Of a DNA stretch of 30,737 bases, positions 20,300-30,737 are shown piece after piece. A program made the position numbers and the translations under genes. The stretch comes from Trachelipus rathkii. Taxonomy: Eukaryota; Arthropoda; Malacostraca; Isopoda; Trachelipodidae. The first letter of the stretch is position 1. Every line of letters begins with the position of its first letter. The notes below the pieces were generated by a model. It saw only the letters and a program-made list of their open reading frames with translations, ran no database searches and was not told where the DNA came from. The stretch lies in NCBI GenBank assembly GCA_015478945.1, contig JABUQX010087031.1, positions 10,001 through 40,737 of the forward strand, read 5' to 3'.

Positions 20300-21345
20300 T
20301 TGGAGACGCAAAATATAGTACCGCTGTATAGTAATGGTCGGTGGATTATGGTAACTGTAGGTATTATAAGGGAATTAGGTTTATTGAGTGTGTAGGGAAA
20401 GATATATGCTGTATTTTGTCATAAGAGTGCGTCGAGTGACTGAAGGATTGAGCTTGGTGAAAGAACAATGTGGCTTAGTAATTAGGTAGAGGGATGTGGT
20501 GGTCCAATCTTTACATTTGAAGCATGATTGGGAAAGAGTGAGGAGGAAGAATAGTGAATTTAGGTGTTATGGGAATTTGCCATACAGGCCGTACGATAGA
20601 TTTAATTGGGAGCTCTATGCAGGTATTAGTTCATATATGATGTTGGTGGATAAGTTTTTCTGAATGGAATAAAAATATGTATGAGAGTAGTGAGCGTGGG
20701 TGAAAGAATAATAGAGCGGAAAGTATTGGTTTAATTATTAATAGAGAGTGGGCGGGGTGTTTATGTACTCCTTGGGTTTATTCAATTTATAATATGGATG
20801 GGGTTATGAAAGATTAGAGGTTGAGTTGGCAGGGGATGGTGTTAGAATGATGGTGTGAATGGAAGAAGGTGGAGGGTTCCTACTAATTATATGCGAATGA
20901 TTGGTTTTGTGTGGCGATCTGAAGAGAGTTTTTGAGAGGAGGATTGGTAGAGAGATTTGGTAGGGTATGTGAAAGGAGGGGGTTTGAAAGTAATCGTAGA
21001 TAACAGCAAGGAGTTATGGTTGTGAAGTGAGGACAGTTCCTCGGTGTGAAGTTATGGTTGAAGTGAGCAGCTGGAAAAAGTGTCTTGAGTTTAAATTTTT
21101 AGGATAAATGTTGTGAAAGGGAATGGATGATGCAAAGCGTAGTAGAAAAATTGTGAATGGCAGAAGGTGGTTTGTCAATTTGATGTTGTGGATTAGGGAT
21201 TTGAAGTCTTTGAGTGAGCTAGGGTCCTTGCATGAGGGTATGTTGTTTACCTGTGTTAATTTATAGTAGTGATACTATGGTCTGGGAATATAGGGTACTG
21301 TCTGAGTAATTGCTTCAGCATGAGACAATTTAGGGGGTTGTTAGG
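20300..21345 (+). mobile_element. LINE fragment with GxRQG-type reverse transcriptase
   Basis: A G-rich, C-poor plus-strand block. RT landmarks in order: a worn Q-C-G-F ... G-R-G segment (20470-20525); EWAGCLCTPWVYSIYNMDGV (20744-20805), matching the G-x-R-Q-G-C-x-M-S-P-W-L-F-N segment; and YANDWFCVA (20890-20916), where the Y-x-D-D active site has lost an aspartate to asparagine. Downstream pieces recall the thumb (CCLPVLIYSSDTMVW near 21245-21288). The clade is unassigned; the motif style is closer to L1/RTE-type RTs than to the CR1-like copies here. It is divergently oriented to the adjacent Penelope-like element. Many stops. Confidence 0.65.
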
Positions 21346-21348
21346 TTG

Positions 21349-21440
21349 TATTGGACCGGACGGGGCGGGAAATTTTCCGGGCCTGGGGCCGGGCTGGGGC
21401 TGCTTCTAAATTTAGGGGGCCGGGGGCGGGGTTAGCTAAA
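21349..21440. repeat. GGGGCC-rich island
   Basis: About 90 bp of G runs with interspersed CC (GGCCTGGGGCCGGG-type words) and the near-palindrome GGGAAATTTTCC. It follows the LINE fragment directly and could form G-quadruplexes. It resembles the other hexamer islands but no termini were found. Confidence 0.6.
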
Positions 21441-21782
21441 ATTAGAAATGTAAGTCAAAAACACTGAATGTCTTAAAACTTTGATGATGTAAATAAATTA
21501 TTCAATTAATTAATAAATGTAATAATTAATTAAAAAAAAGATATTTAAAAATTCATTACATAGAAAATATTTTTCGAAAAGATAATTTTTTTAAGAAAAT
21601 AATTTGATTTTGCTGAAGAATAAGTTGTATTAATGTATATATTAGTTATATATATTATATAATATTAGTATAATATATATATAATTTATATTCTATTATA
21701 ATATATATATAATATATAATTATATTATATATATATTATATATAATAATAATATATTTATATATATATTATATATATACTAA
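21441..21782. repeat. AT-rich spacer and (TA)n array
   Basis: 21441-21634 is AT-rich with AATTAATT words and no gene. 21635-21782 is an imperfect TA array that stops at the 5' end of the CR1-like copy. Confidence 0.7.
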
Positions 21783-24310
21783 TAACTAATCTGGTTGCTT
21801 CTGCTCTGTTGTCTAGATAGAAGAGTTTTAACTCTGTTTTTGATATAATCTTACTTACTCCTCTCACGAAACTTATATACTCTCATAAAAAAACAATACT
21901 GAGGGTCCTCTATTTTGGGATCTTCAAAGATACAGACAGACACGTGAGTTGTGATTGGGGTCCTCATACTGATTTGGTTGGGGAGAGGATGTCGAATATT
22001 CAGCATTCACGATCTATGAGCTAAATCTATCAAAGAACCTACACACATTCGGATCGTCCCAACCAATTCCTGAACACACTTGACCTATGTTTTACCAATA
22101 TTCCTTTTTTTTATTACAAATTTCGCTCTATTGGTAATCTGCCACAACTATTAATCTTTAATTTCATAGCTTTGCCTACTCAAAGTCCCTGCCTATTGGT
22201 TTGTTTTCTGGCATTAGATCGGGCAGATTGGGCCTTGGTCGCTTCTAAAAGCTGCTATTATTGGAATGACGTTTGAGCTCTGTGGCTTCGGTTCTTTCAT
22301 AAGTGGAGTTGAATAATGGATCGGGATGTCAGGATTAATTTTCTTCTTTCGGCATATTCCCAATGGTTATCGGCAGTTACTGGCTGTCGGCTAGTTGTAT
22401 TTTGTCATTACCAGGAAAAATTTGTTTCCTAGTAGGCTTTCCACTGGAGTTTGTGCCTCTATCCTTCGAAAGAATCGCGGGCTTTCATCATAAGAAGGCT
22501 CTACTCTTGATCCTTTGACAATCTTTCCTCTGCTCTGTGAAAATTCACAACTTTAATCAATCTTCCTCCTTATTCGGATTACTGTATGTCGGTGCTAACT
22601 CTATAACTGAAAGGAAATCTCTTTGGCCTCCTATTTCTCCTTACTAATCCTTGGGACGATTCTGGATCTCCTCCTCTATCTCATCTTCTGGGGTCGCTAT
22701 GTCTGCGCTGTGATTAGGCATTGAACGGGTGCATGTCTTGGAGATCTATGAACGTTTAAGAAAGGCGGTTGGTTCGATGGCATTCCTCCGAGTTTTGAGG
22801 ATGTGGCCTTACGGTGCTGGACCCAGTCCCATCGTTCAAGCTTATGGCTCTATGTCTCAATAACTAGAATTTCCTCAGTGTTGGAAGCCGCACTATGTTC
22901 AACCTGTTCCGAAAACGGAGAGCCGCTTCTGATCTTCCTAAATTAACTTCTATTTATAAACTTTTATTGTATCTAAGATCTTTGAAACACTTATTAACTC
23001 TCACTTCTTAGACATATACCATTCTTTCTCTTTTTTTCTGATTCTTGGCTTTCGGCGCTCGAGTCTACTGGCGATATACTTTCCTATTTACTCCTCGATT
23101 TATATGGTTTCCGTCTTAGTGAGCTACGACGGGGAGACTGTTGCGGTGTGGCGCTGACATATCCCAAAAGCATTTGACCGGGTTATTGGCACGCTCGACT
23201 GTGCTTCCAAGGCCTCCCTCTTGGGTTTGCTCCGCTCTTGCTTGCTATGTAGCTTTCTTCAAGTCGCATCAATATCACTGTGGTGATGGAGCGTACTTTC
23301 TTCTTCTTTTTCTGTCAATAGTGGTGTTCTTGGTTTCTGTTTTATTCCTACTTTATCTTACTTTTTTTTTTATGGATCTTCTCACTGCACATCTAACTCT
23401 ATCATCATATGCCCGATGATCGACCTGTCTCTCAACTCTTGCAATTCTGCTCCTTTTTTTTACTTCTAGATTACCTCTCCGTTTTAAGTCTTTTCCGATT
23501 CTATTTAGCTCGCTGAATCTTTAGTAGAATTTCGATTGGGGTCGATCTCAACCTTGTGAAATCGATTCTTAAAACTCAACTTTCTACATCTCCTCTCTAA
23601 AACCTTCTAACTTTTCTATTCGTTTTCGACGGTTTTCTGTCTTCCTGTTGACAATATATAGCGGTCCTTGGCTTAACATAACAAAAAAATGTCTGGGAAC
23701 CATACACCAAGTACGGTTGCTAGGGCGGTCAAAGAACTGGGAGTTCTGTTTAGAATGTGAAGACTTTTTTTCCTCTTCTCCATTACTCCAGCTATAAAGG
23801 GTCTCATTCACCCCTTGTATGGAGTCTGGCTCTCAATCTGGGATGCTCCGGTTTTCACTGGGCTTTTTGGGACAGGGTCGATCAAAAACAAAAGGCTTAT
23901 AAACTGTCCTGTTACTTTCAGTTCACTTTGACCCTCCTATCTTGCGGTCGCGAGTTGTGCTTTTAATTTCTTTTTCTATAGGTACACAGGCAGGTGTTTC
24001 GAGGGAACTTACCATCCGCGTAGTCACGACCCGTTACGACGCCCTCCGTACACAAGGGTGCATGTGTCTGCGACGATTTTTGTGTGGATCTGTGTAACTC
24101 AGGCTATTCGCTGTGCGGGTGCTTCTTCTTTAACTGCCACCTCTTTTCGGTGACTCTCTTCCATTTTCTGGTTTCCTGCTTAGTTGTAAATCTCCTCACA
24201 TTTAAAGCCTGCGTCTGTGCTCATTGTCGTAATGTTGCGCTAGCGATGAAGATTTGGTGTGCACACGCCCTCTCTCTGAATAGGGTCTGCCCGTGAGTGG
24301 TGGTGACATG
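21783..24310 (+). mobile_element. CR1-like LINE, decayed copy 1
   Basis: The copy starts within the endonuclease region (NTLDLCFT near 22065) and continues through RT to a 3' UTR. RT landmarks across frames: GGWFDGIPPS (about 22765), worn FPQCWKPHYVQPVPK (22875-22920), AFDRV (23170-23184), VNSGV (about 23305) and an active-site remnant near 23408. Then come KELGVLFRM (about 23728), DRVDQKQKAYKL (about 23877-23912) and a C-terminal VDLCNSGYSLCGC run (about 24082). No RNase H follows, as expected for the CR1/L2 group. The 3' end is nearly shared with the minus-strand copy at 27926-30322, including GGTGTGCACAC-type sequence and a final GTGACA before TA repeats. Stops throughout. Confidence 0.8.
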
Positions 24311-24312
24311 TT

Positions 24313-24327
24313 AATAGTATATATAGT

Positions 24328-24388
<61 letters not shown>

Positions 24389-24490
24389 ATAGTATATATA
24401 TATATATAATATAGTATGATATATATATATATAGTATAGTATATAATAAATATATATAATATATATATATATATATACTAGGTATATAGT
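24313..24490. repeat. (TA)n array at the CR1-like 3' end
   Basis: Imperfect TA array starting within a few bases of the CR1-like 3' UTR end. The second copy of this family also ends in TA repeat. Confidence 0.9.
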
Positions 24491-24507
24491 ATATTAATAA
24501 GTTATTA

Positions 24508-24718
24508 GTGTGTGGCCGAGCTCCAGAATTTTGGCACGGCACCGCATCGCAACGGAAGTCGTGCACCAGCACGCAACCGTGCACACCGCCATCCTCATCC
24601 GTCACCGCACCGCAGCCGCACATCATCTTTTCGCATGGCACCGCACGCACCGGCACGGGAGCGACCACTAGCGCACCGCACCGACCCAAATTTGCGCACC
24701 ACGCACCGCACAGCACCG
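24508..24718. repeat. GCACCG-rich island
   Basis: About 210 GC-rich bases made of GCACCG, CACCGCA and GGCACGG words, sharply bounded by TA arrays. Open frames of 79-120 codons on both strands arise from the 6-bp periodicity and lack any domain. The structure parallels the GACTCC and GCGGAT hAT ends, but the two edges do not form a clear inverted repeat. Confidence 0.65.
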
Positions 24719-25335
24719 ATTATATATATAGTATTATATATATATAATATTAATTTAAATCATTTAAAATAATAATTATAAAAATAATTATTTGAATTAT
24801 GCCAAAAATAAAAATGTCTGATATTAATATAGATATATTTTTATAAGATTATATATTTATATAATATATATATTATTATATTTTTTATATATATATATAA
24901 TTTGTTTTTATTGCAGATTGTTATAATTACACAATAAATGTAGCATGACATTCAGTTAATAGGAAGTGAAATTTTGTCTTATTCGTGAACTTTTTCAAGT
25001 CTATACTTTAATCACTTTTATGGGATAAGGTTTAATTATTTATTTTAATTTAAAATTATATAGTTATTTTTTGTATAAATCTTATCATTGTATTATCAAC
25101 CTGATGGCTGAATTCTTATCCCGAAATCTAGTTCGGTAAATAAATTTTCTTCTCAAATGTTAATATATGTTGGTTATTCTTGATATTATATAATATATAC
25201 TATATTATATAATTATATATATATAAGTATATATATTATATATATATATATACTATGTATTATAATTATATATATATTATATATATATATATTATATATA
25301 TATTATAAGTATATAGTATATATTATATGATATAG
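24719..25335. other. AT-rich spacer with (TA)n arrays
   Basis: TA arrays at about 24719-24750, 24840-24900 and 25185-25335 enclose AT-rich sequence with no recognisable gene or element. Confidence 0.6.
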
Positions 25336-27592
25336 AAGGGAATAACAGCTCTTGAAGAGTGTTTAGAGTCATACCATTGGCACGCCAGTATCCTCAATTG
25401 TTGTCTTGTCCTTTTGTCTCATATCCACATCTTTCTTACACTGAGTAAGCTCTCCTTATACAGCACATAAAAAAATTAAGACACTTAGCTAAAAATAACA
25501 TAAATGGTCTAAAATTGCGCCACGCGATTTCCTTCGAGAGCTATAGTAGGGTGGCTTCAAAATAACTTTTCTCTCCCTCACAGCATTAAAGGGTCATTGA
25601 CGGCCTCAGGTGATGGAGTTTGGGTGCGTCACGAAATTGCAGGCATCTTTGGATTTGTCGTTCTCCTTTTCATAATTTCCTGCAACTTCTTCGTTTGAAA
25701 TCGTAATTCTTCATTTTTGTTGACATCACGATTCATCCTCTAAACTCAATCTTTCTTATTGCAAAGAAACTAGGTTTTTGAGCGTTCTGATTCAGCTCTA
25801 CTCTGTTGACTTCGTACTATTTCTTTCTTTCTCATAGCAGCCAAGGCAGTTGTACAATGTGGTGCAATAATGTTTGTTCCGTGTCTTTTGGATTTGGAAG
25901 TTTTCGATATTCTACTAATGGCTCAAGTAATCTGTCATAATAAATTAGAACACTTCTCTCTCTTCTTCCCTTTCTCTGAATCATATTCTTGGTGATTTCA
26001 ACTTCACCCAAAAAAACGGTCATTGCTTTCTTTAATTCTCAGATAAAGTTGAATGAAACTTGCTACGACTTTTTCTATCCATGGATTTTCTCGGAGCATT
26101 GGGCAGCTCAATACTGGTATCTCTGATCATCTTTTGAGATGGATCCAACATTCTAGAACTTTTCCCTATCTCATAATTCTTAATCCTTATGTTAAATTCT
26201 TTCCTCCTTTAGGTTTCTCCGATGAGTCTCATATTGTTTCTGTTCTGTTCTTTCAGTCTTTCCGCAGGGAAGACCCACCTACGCGGAAAAAGTTTTGGTA
26301 CTTCGGGTGCTGCAACAGGTAAGGACCTTACAGTCCGTACAATTTTGATTTCCCATGAAGGGCACAGCTGTCCGTGGAAAGGTTTTCTTCGGGTGTGCAA
26401 GCGGCGAGTGAATCTCTCTGAGAATGGAGGCGTGCACCCATGATCTTTACCTTCAACTAACTAGAAAACCCTGGTTTTACTTGCTTGTTCTCGTTCTTAT
26501 AAGCTTGGAACGCTGACTTTTGGATACTTTCATCTTCACTTTCACAGAAACCTTCCACTTATATTCATCACAAAATCGTTTGCAAATCTAGTCTCCATGA
26601 CAACTACAAATTTCTTTTCTCATTTATGAAAACTGCCAGTATCTTACTGGCTTCCCTCTGCCTCAAGTATTCTGACTTTTTTCAAAAAATGTTAACTTAA
26701 CTTTGTCTTCCCCTTGCCCTTTTTTAGTATTTTTCCGTCGGCATAATCATGCCTTGTTTTAACTTCCTCTAAAGCTGAACTCTTGCTCAGACTTTGTCTT
26801 TTAATTCCACTTGACGATTCACAGTGCTATTTCTTTCTTTCCAATCCTTCAACATTTATATTGCTAATGTGTGTTTCTTCAAAAGGTGGTTATTTCTGCT
26901 TTTCAGAGCTTCATAACATATTCTCTAAGTTCTCAACTTGTGCTTCAAGCTTGCCTCTTGCTTGTTAATATTCGTTTCTCGTACTTCTACTTTGGCTTTT
27001 TTCTTTACTGGATAAGGTGCTTCCTGTTGAAAAGGGAACAATCTCACCTCTCAATTATCGCCAAATTCTCTAACTTCTGTTCTTTCTATAGTTTATATGA
27101 ATCTATCCTACAGAAAGATTTGAAAAGTCTCATCTCTAATCTTTCTGCTGCATCGCCATTGCGGCTTTCGTAGAAGCGATCTACTGGCGCTCTCTTTTCT
27201 AGTCTTTCTGTTTTTGGTCCTATTTTCTTCAGTATTTTGGACAGCCACGGTTCATCCTTTAATTCCATAAATGGTGGCGTTCCCTAAAGGTTCTGTTTTA
27301 TTTCCAACTCCTTCTACTTTTCATAAAGACCTCTCTCTATTGCTCTATCAATATCCACTCTATGTCCGACGATTTCACCCTGACATTACTCTCTCATTTT
27401 GATTAGACGATCCTTCTTTCAGAAACGAATTAGCTCACGATAGAAGGGCAACCCTTGGTATTAAGCTAACTCTGATCTTTTCTCGAACTTTCTTTTGGGG
27501 CATTGGGGAAAACAAGGTTGTTTTCAAGTACTCAACCTCTAGATTCTCCATCTTTCCACTTCCACATAATCTTTTGACAGCTTATAATAACT
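25336..27592 (+). mobile_element. CR1-like LINE, decayed copy 2 (diverged, internally deleted)
   Basis: This copy extends further 5' into the endonuclease: ILGDFNFTQ (about 25985) carries the G-D-F-N motif, and PLGFSDESH (about 26205) the S-D-H motif, with the His shifted. The linker follows (TRKPWFYL near 26461), then RT pieces: PVEKGNNLTSQLSP (about 27024), a G-F-R-x-R-S-T-G-D-L-L-like run (about 27160-27190), then directly a G-V-P-x-G-S-V-L-F-P segment (27272-27300). The expected stretch with the A-F-D aspartate is missing, an internal deletion near 27200-27240. The copy stops after a FPLPHN segment (about 27570) with no C-terminal domain or 3' UTR, so it is also 3'-truncated. Confidence 0.75.
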
Positions 27593-27614
27593 AAAAGTTT
27601 TTTTATTGCACAGC

Positions 27615-27725
27615 AACGGCGTTGTTGAAAAATTTAAGAACCGCGCAAAATAATCCGTAACGAGGATTGTCGAAATATTTTAGGAACGCACAAAACCGGA
27701 TAACAGCGGTTATGCAAAAATTCAG
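27615..27725. repeat. 43-44 bp tandem repeat, about 2.5 units
   Basis: Units start with AAC at 27615, 27659 and 27702. Each has AACGGCG/AACGAGG/AACAGCG, then a GTTGTTGAAAA-like stretch and (units 1 and 2) GAACCGCGCAAAA or GAACGCACAAAA. It sits between the truncated end of a CR1-like copy and a TA array. Confidence 0.7.
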
Positions 27726-27744
27726 CTTCGCCCAATCAACTAAC

Positions 27745-27920
27745 ATATATATAGATATATATATTATTATTATATATATATATATTAATATTAAATTTAT
27801 ATTATATTATATATTATATATATATATATAGTATATTATATAATATATATATGCTCCTACTACTTATATATATTATTATTTATATATATGATTTATATAT
27901 AATATAATATATAATATATT
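27745..27920. repeat. (TA)n microsatellite
   Basis: Imperfect TA array abutting the 3' end of the minus-strand CR1-like copy. Confidence 0.9.
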
Positions 27921-27925
27921 GAACA

Positions 27926-30322
27926 GGTTGGTCACATCATTTCACTGCAGAAGCCTATTTGATTGAAGGGTGTGCACGCCAAATTCATCCACTAGCGCAA
28001 TGACGGATTAGCAAAATATCGCAGGCCTTTCAAGTGAGAGAGATAATTCAGCAGGAAACAGGAGATGGAAGAGAGAGTTCACAAAAAGAGGTGGCAGGAA
28101 AATAGGAAGCAAGGCAGCGAACTAGCCTGGAGTTACCAATGATTTATCAAACTCGGCGCAGACACAGCACCCCTTTGTGCTACGAGGGCGTGTAAAGGTG
28201 GTGGTACGCGATGGTAAGTCTCTGAACACCTGCCGCTGCGGTACTATAGAAAAGAGATAAAGTACAACACCGCGTCTCGAAAATGATAGAGGGTCCAGTG
28301 AACGGAAAGGTTACAGACGTTTATAAGCCTTTTGGTACACTTTAATGTCGACTTCTGTCGAAAAGCGGGTGAAACCAGAGCCCCCCCAAGATATGAGAAC
28401 ATAACTCCATACAGGGTGGAATAAGACCATTGTAAGCTTGGAGTAACTGAGAAGAAAAAAAGTCTCGCAGTCGTAACAGAAACTCTCGTTATCTTTGAGG
28501 CCGCCTAGCACCGTTGTGATAGTGAGGTTTCAAGACATTCTTTTTTGTTTAGTAGGCCAAGGATGTTTAATATGGTCAACGAGGAGCGACGAGAGGACCA
28601 TCGAAAGAGATAGGAAGTATAAGGTGTCTTACAAAGGCAGAGTTTGTAGAAGTTAAATTTTTAAAGAATTGAATTCACAAGGTTGAGAGACTGCACGTCG
28701 GGAAATTCTATATTCCAGATCAGTGGAGAATAGATCGGAAGATCAAAGACGAGAGGCATTCTAGAAGTAAAAGAGTGAGAGAATTGAAATGAGTTGACGA
28801 ATGAAGAGTCCAGTCATCGGCATATGGTGGAAGATGTTAGATTGCGAGCGTGAGTAGATATTAGTAAAAATAGGAATAAGTAGGAGAGTAAGAACTGAAC
28901 TCTGAGGAACCCACTATGACAGAAAAAAGAAGAAAGTAAGCTCCATCACACCACCATATTGAGCTGAACTTGAAAGAAATGTTAGACATAATTGTCAAAG
29001 AGAAGGAGGAACCCAAAGGAGGGAGCTTAGAGAGCAGTGACAGCGTGTACAACGGTCATATGCGTTAGATATTCAAATCGCATCACACGCATTCCTGCCG
29101 TAAGTTATCGACTAACAATCATAAATCTGGTAAATAGGGAAAGTATATGTAGTGGAATACTTGAACGCCGAAAGCCGTATTGACGATCCGGAAAGAAGAA
29201 ATGAGATTCCAGATGTCTAAGAAAAGTGAGAGTTTGAGAAGGGTTTCAAAGATCATTAGATAGAATACAAGTGAGAGCTATAAGGTGATAGTTAGAAGGA
29301 TCAGAGTGTCTTCCTTTTTTCGGAAATGGTTGGACATGTGCGTGCTTCCACACTGAGGGAAAGTGCTAGTAATTTGAGGCATAGAGATATAGTTGAACGA
29401 GGGGCGAGTCAGCACGTAAACACATTCCCTCAAAACTCGGGAGGAATGCCATGGGCCCCGCGCCTTCCTAACGTTCATAGATTTCAGGAGCCATGTACTC
29501 GATCAAATGTAATTCACAGGGCAAGACAAGGAGAAGGAGGGGGAATGTCAGAATCGTCCAGGGTGAGGTTAGGGAAATAGGAGGCCGAAGAGATTAGCTT
29601 TTTCAGTAGGAGAGTTAGTAAAAGAGCGAATTCAGATCGAATGTAAGAGGAGAAGGCAGATTTCAGAAGTTTGTTAGAGTGTTTTGTGGCAAGAGGCAGA
29701 AAGATTTGTCAGTAAGTAGAACACAAGGAGGTTAGCGCACATTTCGTTTGATGAAAGCCCCTTGTGCGTCGGACAGTATTCTCTGATTTCTCAGCTGAAA
29801 GACTAATTAGCGGAGAGTGAATAGGAGAGCGAAGAATTTCCGCACTCGATACGCGCTGTCTATAGTACTTAATGGTAAGAGAACATCAATCGAACCATGG
29901 ATTATGTGGAGAGAAAGATTTAGTTCCGAAGAATGAATGAACGCTCACCCGGTGCAACGATTACAGTTCTGCACTTTAAGTGGCAGAAGCCCAAGCGTCA
30001 TCAGAGTTACAGTCCTTCCAATTATAGTTAGCGTAGAAGCGACGTAGGCCCCCAATCATGGCCCCGATAAGGTGCATGTAAAAAAGCATAGGAGCAGAAT
30101 GGACTGTTGGAGAGAACAGTATATAAAATTTAGAGAGATGAAAGTTGTGGGTCAGATTTACCAATAGGAGCAAAGGTGGTGTATTTTTAGAGAGAGAGAG
30201 AAGAGCTAGTGGTGAAACATAGGTCAAGTGTTATCAAGAATCGGTTGATGTGTGTGGTTTTTGATTAGTTTGCTCCAGATCGTTGAGAATGCTGAATGAT
30301 TCCGCTTCCTCCCAATCGATTA
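27926..30322 (-). mobile_element. CR1-like LINE, decayed copy 3, minus strand
   Basis: Reading leftward from 30322: endonuclease end (SILNDLEQTNQK near 30290), linker GGLRRFYANYNWKD (about 30050-30010), RT start (RVLRECVYVLTR near 29440), TFPQCGSTH then FRKKEDTL (29365-29290), LLSKLPPLGSSFSL (about 29035-28995), a V-V-D-G-like WWCDGAYF (28960-28930), and the thumb with WGGSG (about 28385) and QKAYKRL (28331-28311). The 3' UTR matches copy 1: GCGCTAGTGGATGAATTTGG here and GCGCTAGCGATGAAGATTTG at 24237. The 5' part also aligns with copy 1 (CACTTGACCTATGTTT in both). This copy begins about 190 bp further 3' than copy 1. Stops and shifts throughout. Confidence 0.8.
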
Positions 30323-30324
30323 TA

Positions 30325-30503
30325 GTATATATTTTATAATATTATATTATATTTATATATATATAATATTATATATGTATATATATATTATATATATATA
30401 ATATATATATTATATATAATTATATATATTTAGTATAGTATATATATGTCATATATATATTATATATATATATATAAGTATATATATATATTATATATAT
30501 ATA

Positions 30504-30556
<53 letters not shown>
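30325..30556. repeat. (TA)n microsatellite
   Basis: Imperfect TA array, becoming a pure TA run of more than 30 bp near 30510-30556. It lies at the 5' side of the minus-strand CR1-like copy. Confidence 0.9.
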
Positions 30557-30559
<3 letters not shown>

Positions 30560-30737
30560 GAAAGTTTCAAAGAAAGATGTTTGGAATTAATAAGGAGGAA
30601 AAAAGGATACTAAAAGTTATTATTAAGAGGTATAAAAGAGGGTAAATTGAACAGTTTGAAGGAGGATGAATGGGGATTTAAAAGGAAATAGAAGCTCTTC
30701 TGGAAGGAAGCGTGACAGGTTAAGAATGAGAATAAGG
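30557..30737. other. Purine-rich unassigned end of window
   Basis: A- and G-rich on the plus strand, cut off by the window edge. No gene or element recognised in 181 bp. Confidence 0.35.

Noticed and set aside
24354..24772. Overlapping frames of 79-120 codons on both strands
   Set aside because: Caused by GCACCG periodicity and TA repeats. Peptide composition differs completely between frames and no motif is present.

Overview
This window looks like intergenic or intronic DNA from an animal nuclear genome, most likely an arthropod and possibly a decapod crustacean. The evidence for that is indirect. There is no prokaryote-style gene packing and no long intact ORF. About 13% of the window (roughly 3.9 kb, my manual sum) is imperfect (TA)n microsatellite, with further GA, CA, AAT and ATT arrays. 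The mobile elements are decayed non-LTR retrotransposons, a Penelope-like element, a mariner-type transposon and hAT transposons. The CR1-like families resemble ones I know from decapod assemblies, but I could not run a search, so the host is an inference.

Layout. 1-2600 is mostly unassigned, with short tandem repeats, a C/A-rich strand-asymmetric tract (1460-2010) and a polypurine tract (2150-2520). 4340-7030 is a decayed plus-strand I/Jockey-group LINE with RT and RNase H domains. 7502-8549 is a mariner/IS630-type transposon with degenerate inverted ends. 8691-10535 holds three copies of a composite repeat of the form module A - (TA)n - module B. 10560-13020 is simple repeat plus a G-rich unassigned block (11100-12060). 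13362-13634 is a 273-bp hAT MITE with an 8-bp target duplication. 14285-14803 is a GA array. 16723-18141 is a deleted hAT element with GCGGAT-rich ends. 19380-20225 is the 3' part of a Penelope-like element on the minus strand. 20300-21345 is the RT part of another LINE. 21783-24310, 25336-27592 and 27926-30322 (minus) are three CR1-like LINE copies. (TA)n arrays separate nearly all of these.

Two short minus-strand segments, 15079-15226 and 12085-12198, look like real protein-coding exons. Each has acceptor and donor signals and one continuous frame. A 25-nt candidate exon at 13658-13682 would join them in phase. They suggest that part of the window is the introns of an unrecognised host gene on the minus strand.

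There are no working gene systems here in the usual sense. All mobile-element coding regions are broken by stops and frameshifts. The most notable structures are the microsatellite-carrying composite repeat, the LINE 3' ends that run directly into (TA)n arrays, and a set of GC-rich islands that each repeat their own 6-bp motif, at least two of which are hAT transposon ends.
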